The notes below the pieces were generated by a model that was not told the origin of the DNA, did no database searches, and worked only from the letters and a program-made list of their open reading frames with translations. A stretch of DNA of 50,025 nt from Microgenomates group bacterium RBG_16_45_19 (lineage in GTDB: Bacteria; Patescibacteriota; Microgenomatia; UBA1400; RBG-16-45-19), in NCBI GenBank assembly GCA_001803415.1, contig MHDC01000015.1:1-50025 (forward strand). The letters are read 5' to 3'. A program made the translations under genes and the position numbers. This document shows positions 44,956 through 50,025 of this stretch, piece by piece; within the stretch, counting starts at the first letter, position 1, and every line of letters starts with the position of its first letter.

Positions 44956-45849
44956 TTGTTGACTGTTGAAAGATTAAAGGGAATTGTGGCTGCTGTGGTG
45001 ACCCCTTTCACGATCGATGATGAAATCGACATAGAAGCGCTTGCGAAATTGGTGAGTTACTTGGTTGAGAGGGGGATCCACGGAATTATGACCACAGGAG
45101 GAAACGGCGAGTTTCCACATCTGCTACCTGATGAAAGGAAGGAGGTTCTTGAGGTTGTAGTCGATTCCGTGAAAGGAAGGATTCCAGTGATAGCCTGCAC
45201 TACTAGCTGTAGTATCAAGGAAACTCTCCTGTACACAAAACATGCAGAGGACGCTGGAGCAGAAGCCGCAATTTTAGTTCCGCCGTATTACTATAAACTG
45301 CCACCCGACGGACTCTTTAAATATTACAAGACTGTCGCTGAAGGAACCGAACTGCCTTTGATTGTTTACAATAACCCTGGATACACGAAAAACCCCATCC
45401 CTCCAAAGCTTATGTTCAAGATCTTGTCTATCCGCGGTGTCATAGGTCTGAAACAGAGCGAATATGATATCAGTCAAACCATCGAAATCTTAAGGCAAAT
45501 GGGGGAGAAGGTTTCTATAATGACGGGCATCGACAGCCAACTTTTTCCAATACTGTGTGTCGGGGGGAGAGGAATTTTTTCAACTGCTGCTTGCGTGGTT
45601 CCACGTGAAATGATTGAGTTATACAATGCCTTCCAGGAGGGGGACCTCAAGAGAGCCCTGAATATTCACATGAAACTGCAAGTCCTCAATCGATTCCTTG
45701 AATATGACCCAGGCTACGTGGCTCCTTGCAAAGAAGCCCTAAACATGTTAGGGTTACCAGCCGGTCAAGTACGGCCTCCCTTACCCATGCTTACCAAACA
45801 AGAAAAAGAACAACTCAGGGAATCCTTGGCAGAACTAGGACTGCTATGA
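44956..45849 (+). CDS. DHDPS/N-acetylneuraminate lyase family aldolase
   Basis: 297 aa from TTG 44956 (TTG 44959 also possible) with GGAGG nine bases upstream. A TIM-barrel class I aldolase: GIVAAVVTPFTIDDEID, GIMTTGGNGEFPHLL (family: G-T-T-G-E), YNNPGYTKNPI with catalytic Tyr, and Schiff-base Lys in VIGLKQSEYD. Because G-T-T-G-E-S is changed and no lysine genes are near, a catabolic keto-acid aldolase is more likely than dihydrodipicolinate synthase. The pyruvate-derived substrate is unknown. Confidence 0.88.
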   Translation: MLTVERLKGIVAAVVTPFTIDDEIDIEALAKLVSYLVERGIHGIMTTGGNGEFPHLLPDERKEVLEVVVDSVKGRIPVIACTTSCSIKETLLYTKHAEDAGAEAAILVPPYYYKLPPDGLFKYYKTVAEGTELPLIVYNNPGYTKNPIPPKLMFKILSIRGVIGLKQSEYDISQTIEILRQMGEKVSIMTGIDSQLFPILCVGGRGIFSTAACVVPREMIELYNAFQEGDLKRALNIHMKLQVLNRFLEYDPGYVAPCKEALNMLGLPAGQVRPPLPMLTKQEKEQLRESLAELGLL

Positions 45850-46050
45850 ACTCGATTTACGATCAGTATTTGATTAGGGTTTTCTGAAAACGGAAATTGG
45901 CCTTGGCGTTCATTTCCATCTCGATAGGGATGAAGGCGATATAAGGATACTCGATTGAAGCTTCTGGACGCGGCCAAAGTTTGGCATCCGTATCTGCACA
46001 AAGACTGATGACGCGCTACCTCGGCATCAGCGACTCTTTCCCGAAGAAGA
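45850..46050. other. Spacer with possible gene remnant
   Basis: The plus strand can be read in shifting frames, for example EIGLGVHFHLDRDEGDIRIL near 45890-45955 and ISDSFPKKIIGKSKYLSW near 46024-46080. Stops interrupt all frames and I recognise no family. Confidence 0.25.
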
Positions 46051-46956
46051 TCATCGGTAAGAGCAAATATTTGTCTTGGCAAAATGAGTACATGGGCATT
46101 TTGATGGGTAAGCCTTTGTAGGTTTCCCTCCCTTTATCCCCTCAATAATTTTTATAGCCTTATTGACAGCGTTCTCTTCGCCACGAAGGATCAGAGTTAT
46201 AGACCCTTCAGCTCCGCCAATCCCGCCGGCACCAATAGGTATCGCTTCGGCACCAGATAAGAGTCTTATTGCTTCGACTTCGGTCACGACTTCACCTGCC
46301 ATTGGTAATAACCACACTTTAATTCCCATAGAGTAAGCAGTTTCGTTGACGCTTGATGGTTCTCCCCCGGCTGCTTCCACAGCTTTCTCTATGGAAACAG
46401 GTATCAATTTCTCGAGGCCCACAGGGATAATTACCTTAACACCCTTCGTTTGCGCCATTTTGGCGATGTGTCCAGCTTCGGCGCGCACGGTAGACCCCAT
46501 CAATACGGCTACTTTTCCAAAAGGATCAATGGCATTTGCCCCTTTAATAAATACGTCGTTGGGTCCCCATTCTCGTTCACTCCACATCTCTCTGTACTTA
46601 ACATGGGTTTTACGCCGGTCTATCTTGACCACTTCACCATTCTGAATCATTACGTTAGGATAGAATGTTTCCGGATCAGTTAGGCACATCCCCTTCGGTA
46701 CTGTGATTCCACAGGCAAATGATAGCCCATCTTCTATTTTTTCACCTGTAATTTCTTCAAATACATAACCCACCGTAGTGCTTGTTGTGAGCGCTATTGT
46801 TCCCTTTCCAAGGGCCTTTTTGATTAAGGGATGAATCGCTATGGCTTTCGCTATCAATCTCTTCGATTCAGTTGGAGTTAAAGTTACTTGCGCTTTAATT
46901 TGTCTATCCCCTCTTCTTTTTCCAACATTTTGGTGTATTGAGTATTGGCAAATCAA
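46051..46956 (-). CDS. Unrecognised conserved-looking protein, about 290 aa
   Basis: I do not recognise the family. The protein looks like a soluble alpha/beta enzyme: LTPTESKRLIAKAIAIHPLI, KGTIALTTSTTVGYVFEEI, an Arg/Trp-rich YREMWSEREWGPNDV, FIKGANAIDPFGKVAVLMG, and a glycine loop AIPIGAGGIGGAEGSITL near residue 250. It ends with a Cys-rich tail (SKCPCTHFAKTNIC). The first possible start is TTG 46956, but the AGGGGAT ribosome-like site before ATT/GTA near 46900 suggests a shorter N-terminus. It is convergent with the aldolase gene. The glycine loop could bind a nucleotide or phosphate; that is a guess. Confidence 0.65.
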   Translation of the reverse strand: MICQYSIHQNVGKRRGDRQIKAQVTLTPTESKRLIAKAIAIHPLIKKALGKGTIALTTSTTVGYVFEEITGEKIEDGLSFACGITVPKGMCLTDPETFYPNVMIQNGEVVKIDRRKTHVKYREMWSEREWGPNDVFIKGANAIDPFGKVAVLMGSTVRAEAGHIAKMAQTKGVKVIIPVGLEKLIPVSIEKAVEAAGGEPSSVNETAYSMGIKVWLLPMAGEVVTEVEAIRLLSGAEAIPIGAGGIGGAEGSITLILRGEENAVNKAIKIIEGIKGGKPTKAYPSKCPCTHFAKTNICSYR

Positions 46957-47380
46957 ATTTTATAAGATTTTCGGTTTTTGCGAATAATTTTGTGCGCGTT
47001 GCATCCACCTAAAAGAGAGCGAGCGCTTCGCAGGCGATGCTGCCTTCCTCCCACTGTAACTCGGCGATCGCGCGCGATGATTTGATCAAGGCAATGTGTC
47101 GCTTTGCATGGAAAAGCATGGCGCGCCCACGTTAAGAGAGTATGTAGGGTTCTTCAACCACATCTGCACGGCGCAACGGGTTGAAGCAGGAGGCATTCTA
47201 GCGCGAGAGCCCTATTGGAGGCTCATTCATAGGCAAAAAAATCCAAAGCGTGAGAGCGGAGATTTGTTGTGCACGCTATTTATGTAAACACCACACGCTG
47301 CAGATGTCGATGGTAAAACCAAAAATGTAATAACCACGGAGATCAAATATTAAAGAGTTCAAAGAAATAAAGGCAAAAGT
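46957..47380. other. Divergent spacer with a 12-bp palindrome
   Basis: ATCGCGCGCGAT (47067-47078) is a perfect palindrome, GCGCGC recurs at 47121, and TAGCGCGAG lies at 47190. A 63-codon frame at 47096-47287 is not protein-like enough to keep. No gene recognised. Confidence 0.45.
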
Positions 47381-47602
47381 ATGCTGTGGATTGATATCAT
47401 TGGATACGTAGGCATGGTTCTATTATTGTTAGGTTGGTTTCTAGTCCGCAAGCATCAGTACATTTCATCTCTTGCTAATTTCCTTGGCGGCTTAGTAATG
47501 ACAGGGTATGGCGTTCTCTTATCCTCCGTTCCGGTAATACTTTTAAATATTGTTTGGACAACAATCGCCTCTTATCGAATATTAAAAAGTGAAAAGAAAT
47601 GA
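47381..47602 (+). CDS. Small membrane protein, 73 aa (CBU_0592-like)
   Basis: Three hydrophobic segments: IIGYVGMVLLLLGWFLV, SLANFLGGLVMTGYGVLL and VPVILLNIVWTTIASYRIL, separated by RKHQY and S. The G-W-x-G, aromatic, N-x-x-G and N-x-x-W pattern matches a family of small three-helix bacterial and archaeal membrane proteins of unknown role. ATG start; no clear partner. Confidence 0.6.
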   Translation: MLWIDIIGYVGMVLLLLGWFLVRKHQYISSLANFLGGLVMTGYGVLLSSVPVILLNIVWTTIASYRILKSEKK

Positions 47603-47631
47603 AACGAGCCCGAGGAGTCTAGAATTAAATG

Positions 47632-48681
47632 TTACCTGCCTAACTTCTTCGCTAGTTCAACAAGTTCTGGATGTATCACCTTTCCTTCATCCTGCAGTTG
47701 AACATCATCAAGCCACCATGATGTATTCAATGATTCAGAATCAGCATGCGATGGTGCTGGCCCAGATTTCCCTCCATAGATTTTCGCCTGGTCCCCTATT
47801 CCACACTCAAAAGCGCCCCATATTCTTTCATCTTCTATGCCGAGACCTGATAAGGCCGCTCCAGGATTGCAACTATACTCTGCGTGAGCCAGATTATACA
47901 TATTAGGATCTCTAAAATCAGCGAGCCATTTTTCAAATATTTTGGCTTCCCTGCCACCTTTTACTCTTACTATCACTCCGTTCTTCACTTCAGTTACTAT
48001 CGGATTTTTCAATATCCCAAGGCTGAGCGGCCCCCCAAGTGCCATACTGCCGTCGAAAACTATTGTACCATTCATCGTTTTTTCTATCGGGCTCCAAGTT
48101 ATGTTTCCTGGAGGAAACGTCACTCCCGGCTTGTCTGCGATACCATTGCCCATAAGGAACGGCCTTCCCGGATCATTCTGGAAACTTATGTTAGTGCCCC
48201 CCGGTGAAGTGACCTTGATTTTCTGAGCTGTTTCTAACATTTCCGCAATTTTGTTCTGAAACTTGTTGAGTATAGGCAGATTGATTTTACCAATCATCCT
48301 GACCAACCTCTTGGTATCCATCCCGACCAAGCAAAGGTGCCTGACCTTACCTGCCTCCATCACCTTGTCCCACGGCGTTGAATAGAGTAACCACTGATTG
48401 TTAAATTCTATCCAAACGTCGGTATTGGCTATTGCCACTTTGACCGGTTTAGGTATGTAAGGATCTCCTACTTTTCCAAATCCAGGAAGCGCTGCATGCC
48501 ACAAAACGGCGACTTTCCCCCCTACTGCTTGGGATGCGCCTGCCACAGCCTCTATAGCTCTCCAATCATTTTCTGTATCTCCAGTAATCAAGACATTTTC
48601 GCCAGGCTTGATTTTGCAAAATTCTTTGGAGATCAAATAGGCAGTTTCCATCAATTCAAGCTGCAAATATCTCAAGTTCAT
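47632..48681 (-). CDS. M29-aminopeptidase/NicX-like metal-dependent protein
   Basis: 349 aa. The N-terminal domain has CKIKPGENVLITGDTENDW. The C-terminal metal-binding region has LAHAEYSCNPGAALSG, ERIWGAFECGIGDQ and PSHADSESLNTSWWLDDVQL, where H-x-D matches the shared ligand pair of M29 aminopeptidases and 2,5-dihydroxypyridine 5,6-dioxygenase (NicX). The sequence cannot tell a peptidase from a ring-cleaving enzyme. The start MNLRYLQLELMETAYLI is at ATG 48681; ATG 48651 is possible. Beside a heterocycle island the NicX link is of interest, but the organism looks anaerobic. Confidence 0.72.
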   Translation of the reverse strand: MNLRYLQLELMETAYLISKEFCKIKPGENVLITGDTENDWRAIEAVAGASQAVGGKVAVLWHAALPGFGKVGDPYIPKPVKVAIANTDVWIEFNNQWLLYSTPWDKVMEAGKVRHLCLVGMDTKRLVRMIGKINLPILNKFQNKIAEMLETAQKIKVTSPGGTNISFQNDPGRPFLMGNGIADKPGVTFPPGNITWSPIEKTMNGTIVFDGSMALGGPLSLGILKNPIVTEVKNGVIVRVKGGREAKIFEKWLADFRDPNMYNLAHAEYSCNPGAALSGLGIEDERIWGAFECGIGDQAKIYGGKSGPAPSHADSESLNTSWWLDDVQLQDEGKVIHPELVELAKKLGR

Positions 48682-48767
48682 GCCACCGCCTGCGAATTTG
48701 ATTTTTTGTTCTATTTAACGCTTTTGCTTACTTGGGCGCGCGAAATCGTAAAGTAACGTAAAAGTCC

Positions 48768-49293
48768 TTAACCTTGTTGCCTTGATTGGGCGCCGCAATT
48801 CTTCGGTCTAAGGTTAATAAAATCAATGGCTGACTTCAATTGCTGCGTTCCTCCTCCTTCAGACACAATCTGCAGCAGTCTATCCGTGTCTCGAACCCTA
48901 ATGGCTCCAACAATTGTGACACCACGCTTGAACAGAGGATCAGGGATCGTACTAGCCGAAGCTCCTACTAACGCGACTTCTCTTGACTTCTTCGATAACT
49001 GTAGCAGACGATCGATAGTACCGTTAGCTATGGCGGTTCCTGTGATTATCGTGACATCTACCTTTGGAAGGATTTCCTCCGAGGCTGTATCGGGCAAAAT
49101 TCCAGTTTCTCGGCGCTTAATATCTCTTTCAAGAACATAAACCCTGTCCACCTTTGGTTGGATCCGTTTGATTAACGGTCTGATTCTGCCAACGAACGCG
49201 ACCTGATCACTTTTCTTGAATTTGATTTTGTCTATCACATTTCCGTCAGTAACGCAATAAGTGCCTTTCGTTGCAATGGCAATCGAGCGCGCG
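48768..49293 (-). pseudogene. DUF364 (Rossmann-like) protein, N-terminally cut
   Basis: The C-terminal half of a DUF364 protein is intact: DQVAFVGRIRPLIKRIQ, RVYVLERD, ETGILPDTASEEILPKVD, VTIITGTAIANGTIDRLL, ALVGASASTIPDPLFKRG and VTIVGAIRVRDTDRLLQ. The normal N-terminal 100 or so residues are missing. Homology stops near KLCARSIAIATKG, where CARS is encoded by the GCGCGCGC tract (49287-49294). The frame upstream of that is the antisense of the acyl-CoA synthetase gene and is not protein-like. DUF364 proteins are thought to bind metals or metal-containing ligands; the role is unknown. Confidence 0.7.
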
Positions 49294-49883
49294 CAAAGTT
49301 TAGGCTTGCCGTGACCGAAGCTGATGCGATAGCATTTGCTGATGATATTGCCTATCCAGTGGTTTTGAAAGTTGTCTCTCCAGACGTTGTACACAAATCC
49401 GAGGTTGGTGGTGTAATAGTAAACCTCGAGAACGCAAATCAAGTGCAAAATGCATACCGAAAGATCTTAGCGAACGTCAGAAGAAGCAAACCTGATGCAA
49501 GGATTGAGGGTCTTCTGGTTGAAGAGATGTCTCCTCCATCAACCGAAGTAATCGTAGGTTCCCATAGGGATCCTCAGTTTGGCCCAACATTAATGTTCGG
49601 TTTAGGGGGCATCTTCGTGGAAATTCTTAAAGATGTCACATTCAGAATTGCCCCTGTCACCGAGTCTGAAGCCATGGAGATGATCAGCGAAGTCAAAGCA
49701 TATCCCCTACTAAAAGGATACAGAAACACTCCACCAGTAGACATTGGGTCGATAGTCCAAATTCTCCTCAGCGTTTCGAGACTAGTCACTGAGCACCCGC
49801 AAATAGCAGAAATTGACCTGAACCCTATACTAGTCTATGAAATAGGCGCAAAAGTTGTCGATGCGAGAATAATCCTGCAGTAA
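49293..49883 (+). pseudogene. ADP-forming acyl-CoA synthetase beta subunit (ATP-grasp), N-terminally cut
   Basis: It reads from ARKFRLAVTEADAIAFA onward: YPVVLKVVSPDVVHKSEVGG, RIEGLLVEEMSPPSTEVIVG, FGPTLMFGLGGIFVEILKD and LDLNPILVY-type ending IDLNPILVYEIGAKVVDARI. These are the conserved ATP-grasp segments of archaeal acetyl-CoA synthetase (ADP-forming). About 30 residues expected at the N-terminus (a G-I-P-V-P-like segment) are absent. GTG 49311 could still start a shortened protein. The homology begins right after GCGCGCGC. It would make ATP from acyl-CoA if complete. Confidence 0.72.
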
Positions 49884-49931
49884 GCACGCGGATCTGATGA
49901 GCGTACGCTGTTTAATGCTTGGACCACAAGG

Positions 49932-50025
49932 CTTAAATAAGTTTCGCAGTAACCTCAAAAAGGTGGTACGGTCGAGCGTGCGTTTCTTGATGTTTCCTCT
50001 CTTCAATTATTTCACCTTCGCCCGC
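49932..50025 (+). other. Possible promoter and start of a further gene
   Basis: CTTAAATAA (49932-49940) is TATA-like, AGGTGG follows at 49961-49966, and a frame from GTG 49978 (VRFLMFPLFNYFTFAR) runs off the window. Too short to identify. Confidence 0.2.

Noticed and set aside
44956-45849. Lysine biosynthesis dapA
   Set aside because: The G-T-T-G-E motif is altered and no other lysine genes are present.

Overview
The window reads as archaeal chromosomal DNA. Evidence is a family B replicative DNA polymerase, an archaeal-type tRNA-splicing endonuclease, a GfcR-like HTH-PRTase regulator, HdrB/CCG-type and tungsten AOR-type redox proteins, an ATP-grasp fragment of ADP-forming acyl-CoA synthetase, and A/T-rich TATA elements about 25 bases before several starts. 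Starts at TTG and GTG are common. The gene mix fits an anaerobic, peptide- or heterocycle-fermenting archaeon such as a Bathyarchaeia-like lineage; that placement is inference.

Layout. 1-1100: the end of a GPT-family phosphosugar transferase and a frameshifted ECF S component. 1160-7910: a minus-strand information/housekeeping block (gfcR-like, mtnA, endA, hisS, polB). 7990-13000: a decayed region with a 1.6 kb gene desert rich in short palindromes, a frameshifted bile acid:sodium symporter family gene, a possible MITE-like inverted repeat, an intact mocA-like gene and a multiply broken xdhC. 13041-45849: a dense catabolic island. 45850-50025: scattered genes (an unrecognised 301-aa protein, a small membrane protein, an M29/NicX-like hydrolase) and a rearrangement junction where DUF364 and acyl-CoA synthetase genes are both cut.

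How the island may work (inference). A BMP-type ABC importer shares an operon with a dihydropyrimidinase/hydantoinase. Nearby are a PreA-like dihydropyrimidine dehydrogenase, a ureidopropionase-like nitrilase, a class III (beta-alanine type) aminotransferase and an aldehyde:ferredoxin oxidoreductase. Together these could form reductive pyrimidine breakdown to (methyl)malonate semialdehyde and its oxidation. The remaining genes are three MmgE/PrpD proteins, an aconitase-type hydratase pair, a PEP mutase/isocitrate lyase-type lyase and a fumarate reductase/HdrB-type three-gene reductase. They look like a methylcitrate-type or dimethylmalate-type C-C cleavage branch. A molybdenum hydroxylase (two genes), an enamidase-like amidohydrolase, the hydratase pair and the lyase also match several steps of nicotinate fermentation. 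Which heterocycle is used cannot be decided from sequence alone.

Two genome-scale oddities stand out. Alternating GCGCGC tracts are strongly concentrated between genes, including at the truncation junction near 49290. Many lesions (at least five genes with frameshifts or stops) sit beside long intact genes.
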